A DNA stretch of 64,000 nucleotides from Erysipelothrix amsterdamensis (GTDB lineage: Bacteria > Bacillota_I > Bacilli_A > Erysipelotrichales > Erysipelotrichaceae): NCBI RefSeq assembly GCF_940143175.1, contig NZ_OW659496.1, positions 1,674,001-1,738,000 of the forward strand, given 5' to 3'. The translations under genes and the position numbers were made by a program. Below are positions 35,002-43,505 of the stretch, in pieces (the first letter of the stretch is position 1; every line of letters begins with the position of its first letter). Under the pieces are notes generated by a model. The model had not been told where the DNA came from and did not search any database. It saw nothing but the letters and a program-made list of their open reading frames with translations.

Positions 35002-36642
35002 TTACATTTGTTCCGGTGCATTTACACCGATTAAGTTCAATGCATTACTTAGGGTAATTTTTACCGCTACAAGTAGGTTTAAACGTTGTGCTTGAAGTTC
35101 TGGATTACTTGGATCCATAACTTTTACTTCACCATAGAAACTGTGGAATGATGATGCAAGATCTTGAACATAATTTGCGATTTTATGAACCTCACGTTTT
35201 TTCGCAGCATCTGCAACAACAGAACTAAATTCATTAATTTCTTTTAATAACGCAATTTCTTTAGGATTTGTAAGTTGATCAATTACATCGACATGAGGTA
35301 CTTCCCCAGCTTGACGTAAAATTGAACAAATACGAGCATGTGCATATTGTACATAGAACACTGGATTATCGTTTGATTTTTTACGAGCTAAACCAAGGTC
35401 AAAATCAAGTGGTGTTGCAAGTGCACGACTTACAAAGAAGTAACGTGTTGCATCCACACCAATATCATCAACAAGTTCTACGAGACCCAATGCATTCCCT
35501 GTACGTTTTGACATCTTAACTTCAACACCTTCGTCCACAAGACGAACCATTTGAATGATATCAACATCAAGAACATTTGGATGTCCAAGTGCTTCAAGAG
35601 CTGCTTGCATACGTACAATATAACCATGGTGATCGCCACCCCATAAGTTAAGTAAATGTGTGTAACCACGTTCAAGTTTATAGATATGGTTAGCAATATC
35701 GGGTACAAGGTAAGTATATGATCCATCACTCTTAATAAGAACACGGTCTTTATCATCACCGAAATCTGTTGAACGAAGCCATAGCGCCCCATCTTCTTCA
35801 AACGTTACACCTTTCGCTTTAAGTGCTTCTAGAGATTCTTCGACACGTCCGTCATCATAGAGCCATTTTTCACTAACCCATGAATCCATTTCAACACCAA
35901 ATGTATTTAAATCTTCTTTAATACGTTCTAATTCTAATTTAATTCCAAGTTCTTTAAAATATGGTACCCATTCTTCTTCAGGTGCGCTTAACCATTTATC
36001 CCCTTCAGATTCTTTAACATCATTTGCGATTTCAATAATATCCGGTCCATGATATCCATCTTCAGGTAAAGGTGCTTCCATACCAAAGGCTTGTTTATAA
36101 CGTGCGTAAAGTGAATGACTTAACATTAAAATTTGATTTCCAAGGTCATTAATATAGTACTCACGAAGCACATCATATCCTGCAAAAGACATAATACGTG
36201 AAAGGGAATCTCCCCATGCTGCACCACGTGCGTGACCAACATGAAGTTGTCCTGTAGGGTTAGCCGATACATATTCATTCAATAATCGGATTCCTTCTCC
36301 AGCATTTGAACGACCATAATCTTTACCTGCTTCAATAACATCATTAACAACGCTACCTAATACAGCAGGTTTCATTACAAAGTTAATAAATCCAGGTCCC
36401 GCAACACTAATGGACTCAACCATTTCGTTGTCTTCTAATTTTTCAACAATAACGCCAGCGATTTCGCGTGGGTTTTTCCCAACACGTTTTGTAAGACGCA
36501 TTGCGATGTTTGTGGAGTAATCTCCCATTTCTGGATTATTAGGGATTTCTAACATTACAAGTCCATCTTCTTTTTCAATGCCAAACGCATCAAGAATAAT
36601 ATCTTCGATGTGTCCAACTAGTTTTGTTTCAATTTTATTCAT
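35002..36642 (-). CDS. argS: Arginyl-tRNA synthetase
   Basis: A 546-residue class I synthetase that charges tRNA-Arg. The HIGH-type motif reads HVGHARGA (about 128-135) after EYVSANPTGQL. A KMSK-type motif is present (VKMSKRTGN near 370), and the C-terminal DALR anticodon-binding domain (FYVQYAHARICSILRQA to the end) is complete. N-terminal add-1 domain present. Single essential gene in most bacteria; it lies between the two IS copies, so their recombination would remove it. Confidence 0.96.
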   Translation of the reverse strand: MNKIETKLVGHIEDIILDAFGIEKEDGLVMLEIPNNPEMGDYSTNIAMRLTKRVGKNPREIAGVIVEKLEDNEMVESISVAGPGFINFVMKPAVLGSVVNDVIEAGKDYGRSNAGEGIRLLNEYVSANPTGQLHVGHARGAAWGDSLSRIMSFAGYDVLREYYINDLGNQILMLSHSLYARYKQAFGMEAPLPEDGYHGPDIIEIANDVKESEGDKWLSAPEEEWVPYFKELGIKLELERIKEDLNTFGVEMDSWVSEKWLYDDGRVEESLEALKAKGVTFEEDGALWLRSTDFGDDKDRVLIKSDGSYTYLVPDIANHIYKLERGYTHLLNLWGGDHHGYIVRMQAALEALGHPNVLDVDIIQMVRLVDEGVEVKMSKRTGNALGLVELVDDIGVDATRYFFVSRALATPLDFDLGLARKKSNDNPVFYVQYAHARICSILRQAGEVPHVDVIDQLTNPKEIALLKEINEFSSVVADAAKKREVHKIANYVQDLASSFHSFYGEVKVMDPSNPELQAQRLNLLVAVKITLSNALNLIGVNAPEQM

Positions 36643-36657
36643 ATTAAAGCTCCTTCT

Positions 36658-37509
36658 CTATATTTTATCTTTAATTAGTTTTTTTCGCCAAGCAATCGCG
36701 ATGCTGCCTGGTCCTGTATGAGCAAGTACAATAGGATATAAAGGACGTTTTATGACCTCGACCCCGAAGTGTTTTTCTAAATCTTTAACGACAGCATTGT
36801 ATATTTTTTCTTCACAACCACCATCTAAAACAATCCATTCATAATCATCTTTGTTTCGATCTACAACACTGTGATCAAAACCCACACGAACTGCTTTTTT
36901 GTAGGTCCTTACTTTCTCTGCCAAGTCGATTTCACCATTTGATACTTTTAGTACCGGTACGATTTTAAGTAAATTCGCAATGGCTGCAGCAGCTGGCGTA
37001 ATACGACCCCCACGCTTAAGGTAGATAATATCCTCAGGGATTAATGATGCATACATATCCGCTTCATTTTCAATGAGCGTCCTTATTGCATCGGGCTCCA
37101 TACCCCGCCTTATCATTTCCTTAACTTCAAGACTTAATAAAAACAATGGGCAACTGACAAATTTAGAATCAATTACCGTTACGCGTCCATCATAATCTTG
37201 AGCAAGTCCGCATGCAGTTTGATACGTTCCACTGAGCTTACTTGAAATTGGTAAAAAGATTATATGGTCATATGTTTTTAAAACGTCATCAAACAATTCA
37301 ATCAACCTACCTAAAGGTGGTTGCGATGTTGAAACAGATGATCCGTTTTTCATCGCCTGAATTAATTGTTCACGAGAGATACCTTCTTCTTCCATATATG
37401 CTTTTCCATCTATTGTTAACGGCATACGTGCTACGATAATCTCATGATCAATTGCTTCCTGCTTTGAAACACCTGCCGATGAGTCTGTGATAACAGCAAT
37501 TTTCATCAT
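36658..37509 (-). CDS. DegV-family fatty-acid-binding protein
   Basis: A 283-residue DegV protein: IAVITDSSAGVSKQEA at the N-terminus, TSQPPLGRL near residue 60, ISSKLSGTYQTA near 83, and AHTGPGSIAIAW at the C-terminus, the two last lining the fatty-acid pocket. FakB-type members present fatty acids to the kinase FakA for incorporation into phospholipid. No fakA is nearby. GGAGG precedes the first of two adjacent ATGs. It lies 15 bases upstream of argS on the same strand and may be cotranscribed. Confidence 0.92.
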   Translation of the reverse strand: MMKIAVITDSSAGVSKQEAIDHEIIVARMPLTIDGKAYMEEEGISREQLIQAMKNGSSVSTSQPPLGRLIELFDDVLKTYDHIIFLPISSKLSGTYQTACGLAQDYDGRVTVIDSKFVSCPLFLLSLEVKEMIRRGMEPDAIRTLIENEADMYASLIPEDIIYLKRGGRITPAAAAIANLLKIVPVLKVSNGEIDLAEKVRTYKKAVRVGFDHSVVDRNKDDYEWIVLDGGCEEKIYNAVVKDLEKHFGVEVIKRPLYPIVLAHTGPGSIAIAWRKKLIKDKI

Positions 37510-37578
37510 AAATGTCCTCCATTAGTATGATTACTATATCATATTTCTTATATAATTCACTATATTTTGATGTGTGCC

Positions 37579-37607
37579 TTTACAAACGTTTTTTTAAACG
37601 CTATAAT
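37579..37607 (+). promoter_or_regulatory. Promoter of tRNA-His copy 1
   Basis: TTTACA (37579-37584), 17 bases, TATAAT (37602-37607), eleven bases before the tRNA. Confidence 0.75.
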
Positions 37608-37618
37608 GGTCTAGCAAT

Positions 37619-37697
37619 GGCGATCGTGGTGAAGTTGGTTAACACACCGGTTTGTGGTACCGGCATTGCGCGGGTTCGAGTCCCGTCGGTCGCCCCA
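37619..37697 (+). tRNA. tRNA-His (GTG), copy 1
   Basis: Cloverleaf with the extra 5' G of tRNA-His opposite discriminator C, anticodon loop TTGTGGT and encoded CCA. Identical to the copy at 38098-38176. Confidence 0.96.
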
Positions 37698-37709
37698 TAT
37701 TGAAATAAC

Positions 37710-37732
37710 ACCCACTTTATGTGGGTTTTTTA
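37710..37732 (+). terminator. Terminator of tRNA-His copy 1
   Basis: Stem CCCAC / GTGGG with loop TTTAT followed by a T run. Confidence 0.8.
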
Positions 37733-38056
37733 TTTATTTATAGAGCTAAATCTACCACGTCATCAAGACTTCAAATGAACTATAATCCTTTTGACTCATC
37801 GATACGAACGCATTTCTTAGTATCCTTATGCACGTACACATACATTCTATAAGGATAGCTCTTCAAAGTCATTTTCATTTGACGAAAATAGCAAGATAGT
37901 TTGCTAAAATGACTAATTTTCATCTAGAATTCTAATGTTTATTTCAAAATACTTATTTTTATGATGATGTTTCCACAAGAAAACACCAGAAATGATGAAC
38001 CTCAATCACATTCGAGTCAAACATCGTAAATTCTTGATTTTTTTGACATTCAACTC
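37733..38056. other. Spacer between two tRNA-His genes
   Basis: About 320 AT-rich bases with no ORF, repeat or RNA fold that I can support. Confidence 0.5.
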
Positions 38057-38085
38057 TTTACAAGATTTAATTTTATGGTTATAAT
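38057..38085 (+). promoter_or_regulatory. Promoter of tRNA-His copy 2
   Basis: TTTACA (38057-38062), 17 bases, TATAAT (38080-38085); the same hexamers and spacing as for copy 1. Confidence 0.75.
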
Positions 38086-38097
38086 TGACGAGGATAT

Positions 38098-38176
38098 GGC
38101 GATCGTGGTGAAGTTGGTTAACACACCGGTTTGTGGTACCGGCATTGCGCGGGTTCGAGTCCCGTCGGTCGCCCCA
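38098..38176 (+). tRNA. tRNA-His (GTG), copy 2
   Basis: Identical over its full length to copy 1, and identity continues through the 3' flank up to the terminator stem. Confidence 0.96.
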
Positions 38177-38189
38177 TATTGAAATAACA

Positions 38190-38213
38190 CCCACTCTTAG
38201 GAGTGGGTTTTTT
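38190..38213. terminator. Terminator of tRNA-His copy 2 (shared with convergent LysR gene)
   Basis: Stem CCCACTC / GAGTGGG with loop TTAG and six T. Confidence 0.8.
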
Positions 38214-39102
38214 ATTGTATATGTATATAGGTTTGATCAATTTCCTGAATAAAGGCCTTCATATGGGTAGTCAGGAATTTTTTTTCGTGATAGAGAACTT
38301 GTGCATACATTGAAACACTGGGAATATCAACACGGACTTCTTTAAGTATTTGCTGTTCCAATTCCTCTTTAACCGAGAATTCTGGTAGAAATGATAAGCC
38401 AAGACCCTTTTTTAATACCGCAATGATGATTTCCGTATCACCTACTTCAAGAATCGCATTTAAATCTACGCGTCGTTTCGCAAGACTTCGCTCGAGTTCA
38501 TACCGATAAGCTTCGCCTTGTTCCGTTAATAAAAAAGGAGCATCCGAAAATTCTTCTAAATTGTAGGTTTTCGTACTACTTACAGAAGCATCTGCACTTA
38601 CAAAGAGGATGCTTTCTTCTTTCTCAAATACCTTTACCATGTCCGCACCATATATTTGGTAATCAAGCGTAAAGAGAATGTCGATTTCATTACGGCGAAC
38701 CATCCCAAGAAGTTCTTCGGTCTTCCCTATAATTACTTTAGTTTCCACATTAGGATGTTCAAGGTGAAAATTATAGATAAGTTCTGGAAAGACACTTGAT
38801 CCAAGTGATCCCACTGTACCCACTCGAATGGTCCCATGTTCTTTCTTAGTGGATTGATTAAATATACGGGCTTCCTCTACCGTCCTTAAAACTTCATTCG
38901 CATAGAAAATAAATGCTTCACCTTCTTCGGTCAAATGAATTTTACGATTCATACGATCAAAGAGTTTCGTTTGAAGTTCTTCCTCGAGTTGTTGGATTTG
39001 AATGGTTACCGCAGCCTGAGTATACCCTAGTGCGTCCGCTGCTTTACTAAAACTTTCTTTCTCCACAACCTTCACAAATGTCTGAAAATGTCTAAGATTC
39101 AT
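38212..39102 (-). CDS. LysR-family transcriptional regulator
   Basis: A 296-residue LysR protein with N-terminal helix-turn-helix (FSKAADALGYTQAAVTIQIQQLEEEL, about 19-44) and the substrate-binding-type effector domain (IRVGTVGSLGSSVFPELI onward). The start at 39102 is chosen because GGGAGGG precedes it. It is divergent from a PLP-dependent decarboxylase gene. A perfect 11-bp inverted repeat lies between them, so it probably regulates that enzyme. Inducer unknown, perhaps the amino acid or amine. Confidence 0.92.
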   Translation of the reverse strand: MNLRHFQTFVKVVEKESFSKAADALGYTQAAVTIQIQQLEEELQTKLFDRMNRKIHLTEEGEAFIFYANEVLRTVEEARIFNQSTKKEHGTIRVGTVGSLGSSVFPELIYNFHLEHPNVETKVIIGKTEELLGMVRRNEIDILFTLDYQIYGADMVKVFEKEESILFVSADASVSSTKTYNLEEFSDAPFLLTEQGEAYRYELERSLAKRRVDLNAILEVGDTEIIIAVLKKGLGLSFLPEFSVKEELEQQILKEVRVDIPSVSMYAQVLYHEKKFLTTHMKAFIQEIDQTYIHIQ

Positions 39103-39134
39103 ATGCCCTCCCATTAATTATATTTATCCGTTTT

Positions 39135-39170
39135 ATAAATTCTATTAAATATTCTTATTATAGAATTTAT
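39135..39170. promoter_or_regulatory. Inverted repeat between LysR and decarboxylase genes
   Basis: ATAAATTCTAT (39135-39145) and its exact complement ATAGAATTTAT (39160-39170), 14 bases apart, in the 113-base divergent region. The spacing suits a LysR-type binding site. Confidence 0.65.
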
Positions 39171-39215
39171 GGTATATTTTCATTAACACAAAGTCAAGTT
39201 AATGGAGGTATATGA

Positions 39216-40640
39216 ATGAAACGATATGAACTCGATGAAGATGCTACGATCGAAGCAATAATGATTGAATTTATTAATACATTTTATGAGGGTGAAGCAA
39301 ATCCAGGGAAAGGTCCTGTATGTACCATTGCACCCGATGATGTTTTGGAACGTCTGAAAAATCAAGAAATGCCAAAGCAAGGACGTGATGTGGAATCAGT
39401 TGTATCCGAACTTATGACCGATATTTATCCTTACAGTTTACGAAGTTCACACCCACGTCATTTTGGATTTATTCCAGGACCTGCAACAAAACTCTCAGTA
39501 CTGGGTGATTTAATGTCAAGTGCTTACAATGTGCATGCAAGTAATTGGGTAAACAGTTCGGCTGCAAGTACAGTCGAAGAAAATACCATTCAATGGCTTA
39601 CAAAACAAATTGGATATGATAACCAAGCAGGTGGTTTGTTTGTTTCCGGTGGTTCGATGGCAAACTTAACAGGCCTCATCGCTGCTCGCGATAAAATATT
39701 AACTGAAGAGAACCGTCATTTAGGTGTCATTTATCTTTCAGACCAAACGCATCATTCTGTGGAAAAAGGATTAAAAATTATTGGATTTACAAGTCGTCAA
39801 TTCCGTTTTATTGAGACGGATGACTTATTTCAAATTAAAAGTGATGTTTTGGAAAAGACAATCTTAAATGACTTAGACCAAGGATTGGTACCTTGCTGTG
39901 TTGTTGCGACTGCAGGTACTACCAATACAGGAACCGTTGATCCACTGGATGAGATTGGTGATTTGTGTAATAAGTATAATCTTTGGATGCATGTAGATGG
40001 CGCTTATGGTGCCTCATTTCTCCTTTCCACAAATCAAGTCCACCGCCTTCACGGAATTCACAAAGCAGACAGTGTCAGTTGGGACGCACATAAATTACTG
40101 TTCCAAACTTATAGTTGTGCCATGATTCTTGTAAAGGATAAACAAGATTTACTTAATAGTTTTGATGCAAGTCCTGAGTACTTAAAAGATATCGATGGTG
40201 ATCGTGTTACTAATTTCGGTTCCTTAGGTATTGAACTCACACGACCAACACGCGCTTTAAAACTATGGTTATCCCTTCAAACAATTGGTATTGAAGAGTA
40301 TACCCGTCGTATTGATTACGGACAAACGCTTGCAAATTATGTTCAAGAGCGCATTATAAAATCAAATCATTGGGAAATGATTTCACCCGCACAATTTTCA
40401 ATTATTAACTTCCGTTATGTTCATCCCTCATTAAGTGATCTTGAAACCGATGCACTAAACACCTATCTCGCAAAGCAAATCGTTGCAGATGAATTTGCGG
40501 GCATCTTCACAACAGAACTCAAAGGACATACAGTATTAAGAATGTGTACGATAAATCCCATTACGACGATTGAAGATTTAGAAGGAACCATCAATCACCT
40601 GGAGACGCTCGCTACACACTACTTAAACACAAATCATTAA
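39216..40640 (+). CDS. PLP-dependent amino-acid decarboxylase (group II)
   Basis: A 474-residue pyridoxal-phosphate enzyme of the glutamate/aromatic/diaminobutyrate decarboxylase group. It shows the ring-stacking His in DQTHHSVEKGLKI, the cofactor Asp in MHVDGAYGASFLL and the Schiff-base Lys in SVSWDAHKLLFQTYSCAM. It removes the carboxyl group from an amino acid to make an amine, in the cytoplasm. The exact substrate (tyrosine, diaminobutyrate or other) cannot be read from the motifs. GGAGG precedes the start; the divergent LysR gene is its likely regulator. No amine antiporter is adjacent. Confidence 0.9.
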   Translation: MKRYELDEDATIEAIMIEFINTFYEGEANPGKGPVCTIAPDDVLERLKNQEMPKQGRDVESVVSELMTDIYPYSLRSSHPRHFGFIPGPATKLSVLGDLMSSAYNVHASNWVNSSAASTVEENTIQWLTKQIGYDNQAGGLFVSGGSMANLTGLIAARDKILTEENRHLGVIYLSDQTHHSVEKGLKIIGFTSRQFRFIETDDLFQIKSDVLEKTILNDLDQGLVPCCVVATAGTTNTGTVDPLDEIGDLCNKYNLWMHVDGAYGASFLLSTNQVHRLHGIHKADSVSWDAHKLLFQTYSCAMILVKDKQDLLNSFDASPEYLKDIDGDRVTNFGSLGIELTRPTRALKLWLSLQTIGIEEYTRRIDYGQTLANYVQERIIKSNHWEMISPAQFSIINFRYVHPSLSDLETDALNTYLAKQIVADEFAGIFTTELKGHTVLRMCTINPITTIEDLEGTINHLETLATHYLNTNH

Positions 40641-40651
40641 GATTTGTGTTT
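40625..40651 (+). terminator. Terminator of the decarboxylase gene
   Basis: Stem AACACAAATC / GATTTGTGTT followed by T run; the stop codon is in the loop. Confidence 0.82.
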
Positions 40652-40725
40652 TTTTGCTCTTTTACGACACTCACACACATTCATGAAACATTCCAACTAT
40701 AATAAGAGTGTAAGGGGGAACACAT

Positions 40726-41655
40726 ATGAATTTCTTTTTTAACTACACATTACCACTCTTTATACTCCTAACAATATTGGGATTTCCAGTTTATTTCTTA
40801 TCAAAGCGAATTCACTTTAAAAAACGTTCGCGTCCAAATCGGTTCAACCAACCAAGTTATGCAGCACGTCCTCACCGTTTAAACCTAACGATAATGGGAG
40901 CTTATATTTTTATATCCTGTATTTTCATTATCTTTACTTTCTACTTAGAAAATTGGCCTCGATCAATCGAACCGAAAACACGTTGCCAAGAACCCGCTCT
41001 AACATTCACTGATCCAAGTGGTTATCTTGATGCGAAACCAGAATATGCACTGTGCTTCGATGAACATTCTCAGTTGATCTTCGAAGATCCAAACACTGCA
41101 TTCGATTCGTTTATCGAAGATCACCGTTTTGATCTCTACAAGGTTCATTTAAAGTTTAAACGATTTACGCCGATCAATCGAAAAACATATCGAAATTACG
41201 CAAACTTAGATATAAATAATGAACTTGAAGCACCACATGCTCAATTCTTTAAAATTTTCAATCAAAGTGTCTATCCAAATACACAAGCACAAACGCTTCG
41301 GTTTATTCCACTCAACGTTGATGCGATTGAATTTAGTGAAACGTATAAGAAACCCGATGGTGACATTGAACGAACCGAACAACATCAAGAATTTGCCATT
41401 ATATCGGTATCGCTTGATTTACAAAGTGATGACCCAATTATTGATTTTAGAAATGCGTTTACGCTCGTTTCAGATGACACAACCACCTACTTATCGCCAC
41501 GACTTATTTTAAATAAGAATAACGAACGTATGGACCTCAAGTCACGAAATAATCAAGCAACGTTAATTTTCAATGTTGATCAAGATACGCCCTACAATCT
41601 CATCTTCGCAACGGAACATACAATTCCGCAAAAAGAAGTCATTCGAAAACCATAA
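40726..41655 (+). CDS. Hypothetical membrane protein
   Basis: A 309-residue protein with two TM helices (YTLPLFILLTILGFPVYFL at about 7-25 and TIMGAYIFISCIFIIFTFYL at about 55-75), a short basic loop between them (KKRSRPNRF), and a C-terminal domain likely outside the cell. No family recognised. AAGGGGGA precedes the start. Single gene between two hairpins, so probably its own transcript. Confidence 0.65.
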   Translation: MNFFFNYTLPLFILLTILGFPVYFLSKRIHFKKRSRPNRFNQPSYAARPHRLNLTIMGAYIFISCIFIIFTFYLENWPRSIEPKTRCQEPALTFTDPSGYLDAKPEYALCFDEHSQLIFEDPNTAFDSFIEDHRFDLYKVHLKFKRFTPINRKTYRNYANLDINNELEAPHAQFFKIFNQSVYPNTQAQTLRFIPLNVDAIEFSETYKKPDGDIERTEQHQEFAIISVSLDLQSDDPIIDFRNAFTLVSDDTTTYLSPRLILNKNNERMDLKSRNNQATLIFNVDQDTPYNLIFATEHTIPQKEVIRKP

Positions 41656-41656
41656 T

Positions 41657-41680
41657 AAAAGTCCACAATTGTGGACTTTT
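41657..41680. terminator. Bidirectional terminator (perfect 24-bp palindrome)
   Basis: Half-site AAAAGTCCACAA with exact complement, between two convergent genes; T and A runs flank it on either strand. Confidence 0.85.
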
Positions 41681-42371
41681 ATTTGAAATCACCGAAGTGA
41701 TAGGCCATTTCATAAGTAAACGTTGCTTCTTGGTCTCTTGAACCAAACCATGTATGAATACCGAACTGACCGCTTTCTTCATTTTCTTTACCTGGCTCAA
41801 AAATAAACAGCGTCTTATCTTTAAGTACTACCAGGTTTAAGGATTCTTTAAACGTTTCTGCTTCTTTAAGATGGAAACGAACTGTAATCACGCCGGGAAT
41901 ATCATTTTGTTGATATCGCGCTGCGAACATTTCTAAATCTTTACGTGTAATTCTTCGCTCTCGCACATCCGTATCCGGACCAATATTCATTTCTTTAATA
42001 ACGCCAACTTTTAAACTACCATTTTCTCGATAACTTGCAATCACATCCGCTTGGATTGAGTCATTACTGTTTGTATCCATTCGTGGTAGAATCATTTCTT
42101 CAAAACGCATATTTGTATATGATTCATTAATGTTTAAATCAAACCCTGCTTGTTTAATGCGGATTTGTTCTTTAAGAATTCGCGTAAAATCACCTTTACT
42201 AATATAAAACGAATAGAGGTGTTTCTCACCTACGTAAATATCTTTATCACGCCCAAGTGTCGGTACCATAACGGGTTTAAGGAATCGATTACGCGTTGTA
42301 GGTTCATTTATATATTTATACAGACCATAGCCTGCCGCAGCAATTAAAGCTGGAACGATTAGTTTTTTCAT
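41679..42371 (-). CDS. Hypothetical anchored protein
   Basis: A 230-residue protein whose N-terminus (LIVPALIAAAGYGLYKYI) is a short membrane anchor, followed by a soluble domain (VGEKHLYSFYISKGDFTRILKEQIRIKQAGFDL onward). I do not recognise the family. It ends at the palindromic terminator shared with the convergent gene. Confidence 0.65.
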   Translation of the reverse strand: MKKLIVPALIAAAGYGLYKYINEPTTRNRFLKPVMVPTLGRDKDIYVGEKHLYSFYISKGDFTRILKEQIRIKQAGFDLNINESYTNMRFEEMILPRMDTNSNDSIQADVIASYRENGSLKVGVIKEMNIGPDTDVRERRITRKDLEMFAARYQQNDIPGVITVRFHLKEAETFKESLNLVVLKDKTLFIFEPGKENEESGQFGIHTWFGSRDQEATFTYEMAYHFGDFK

Positions 42372-42535
42372 ATGCTACCTCCTTATCACTAAAATTTTAA
42401 CACATTCTCCATACAATGAAATTGAATTGTTATCGAAACTTATGTAATTGTCATAAAGTCATGCGAATTCCTTTCTTTTTACGGTCTGTAACTCTATAAT
42501 GAAAGCGATACAATTTTTAGAAACGGAGTGTCATC

Positions 42536-43117
42536 ATGAAAATAATCGCAATCACAGGTTCCGTAGCAGGACGTAAGACACGCGTCGCTTTGGACTATGT
42601 TATCCAAGAAATAGCCAAACACAATCACACCATTGACACGGAAATTATTAATATCGGAGATTATGATCTTCAGTTTAGCGATGGACGTTCTGTTGACCAA
42701 TATAATTCGGATACTCAGTATGTTATTAATTCAATTATGGAAGCAGATGCACTCATCGTTGGAACACCAACCTATCAGACTTCTATACCTGGCGCACTAA
42801 AAAATATTTTCGACTTATTACCCATGCATGCCTTGGTTGATAAGAGTGCCGGCATTGTGGTTACTGCAGGATCACCAAAGTATTTTTTAATGGCAGAACA
42901 ACAACTTAAACCCATTCTATCTTACATGGGAGCACGCATTGTTCAGAAATATGTTTTTATCGAAGATTGTGATTTTGATGGCCTTGAAATAAAGAATGAT
43001 AATATTTTAGACCGCTTGCGAAACTTAGGTGATGACGTCATTTGTTCAGTAGAACATAGGACTTGGGTACAAAATCATCCGATGAAGAAAGATCAATTCC
43101 CTTATAACGATAAATAA
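42536..43117 (+). CDS. NAD(P)H-dependent FMN reductase family protein
   Basis: A 193-residue flavodoxin-like protein: phosphate-binding ITGSVAGRKTRVALDY at the N-terminus and GTPTYQTSIPGALKNIFDLLP near residue 78, the SsuE/MsuE/ArsH-type pattern. It probably reduces FMN or uses it with NAD(P)H. GGAGTG precedes the ATG. It lies before the T-box leader and is likely a separate transcription unit. Confidence 0.85.
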   Translation: MKIIAITGSVAGRKTRVALDYVIQEIAKHNHTIDTEIINIGDYDLQFSDGRSVDQYNSDTQYVINSIMEADALIVGTPTYQTSIPGALKNIFDLLPMHALVDKSAGIVVTAGSPKYFLMAEQQLKPILSYMGARIVQKYVFIEDCDFDGLEIKNDNILDRLRNLGDDVICSVEHRTWVQNHPMKKDQFPYNDK

Positions 43118-43122
43118 AAGTA

Positions 43123-43151
43123 TTGACAAAGATTTGATAGTACGATATTAT
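43123..43151 (+). promoter_or_regulatory. Promoter of the T-box-controlled transporter operon
   Basis: TTGACA (43123-43128), 17 bases, TATTAT (43146-43151), immediately upstream of the T-box leader. Confidence 0.85.
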
Positions 43152-43164
43152 TTCACTTAAATCG

Positions 43165-43392
43165 CAGAACAAGAGAGTAAACATTTGGATATCGATAGCG
43201 AATTAGGGATGGTGGAAGCCTAATGGATGAAATATGTTGAACCGCACTTGGGAGATGTTTATCTGAACAAAGAGTAGGATAAACCGCAAACCTAGCGTTA
43301 CAGGAGAGAGGTCATATGAATAACATATGGCAATTAGAGTGGTACCGCGTTTAACACGTCTCTAGATATACACTATCTAGGGACGTTTTTTT
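43165..43392 (+). promoter_or_regulatory. T-box riboswitch leader
   Basis: Stem I has base pairs CAAG/CTTG (43170-43173 with 43247-43250), the AGTA-type S-turn strand AGAGTA (43174-43179), a second helix AACAT/ATGTT and an apical TTAGG-loop-CCTAA. The T-box AGAGTGGTACCGCG is at 43336-43349, and the 12-bp terminator stem (43357-43385) is followed by seven T. The 3' strand of the specifier loop is GAACCGCA (43239-43246). By usual placement, just before the final A, the specifier is CGC (Arg), but CCG (Pro) is one base away. Uncharged tRNA would open the terminator and switch on the ABC importer. Confidence 0.92.
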
Positions 43393-43427
43393 GTTCCTAG
43401 ATTCAAATAAAAGCGAGGAGAATTTTT

Positions 43428-43478
43428 ATGGGAATCAAACGACGACGTGACTTCGCAAAGAGCACAAACCAAACATAG
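43428..43478 (+). CDS. Arg-rich 16-codon leader peptide ORF
   Basis: Encodes MGIKRRRDFAKSTNQT, with GAGGAG eight bases before the ATG. Codons 5-7 are CGA CGA CGT, three consecutive arginines all read by the tRNA-Arg(ACG) found at 18844-18920. It lies between the T-box terminator and the lipoprotein gene, 27 bases before the latter's start. The position and codons resemble an amino-acid-sensing leader, which would add ribosome-based control to the T-box. Whether it is translated is inference. Confidence 0.5.
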   Translation: MGIKRRRDFAKSTNQT

Positions 43479-43505
43479 AGCGAACATCACAAGGAGAGAA
43501 ACAAA

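Noticed and set aside
37512-38194. ORFs of about 60 codons around the tRNA-His genes
   Set aside because: They consist of tRNA sequence and its flanks; the cloverleaf and promoters explain the region.
43239-43250. His (CAC) specifier for the T-box
   Set aside because: The CAC triplet runs into the CTTG strand that pairs with CAAG, so it would not be free in the specifier loop; CGC fits the position better, with CCG kept as an alternative.
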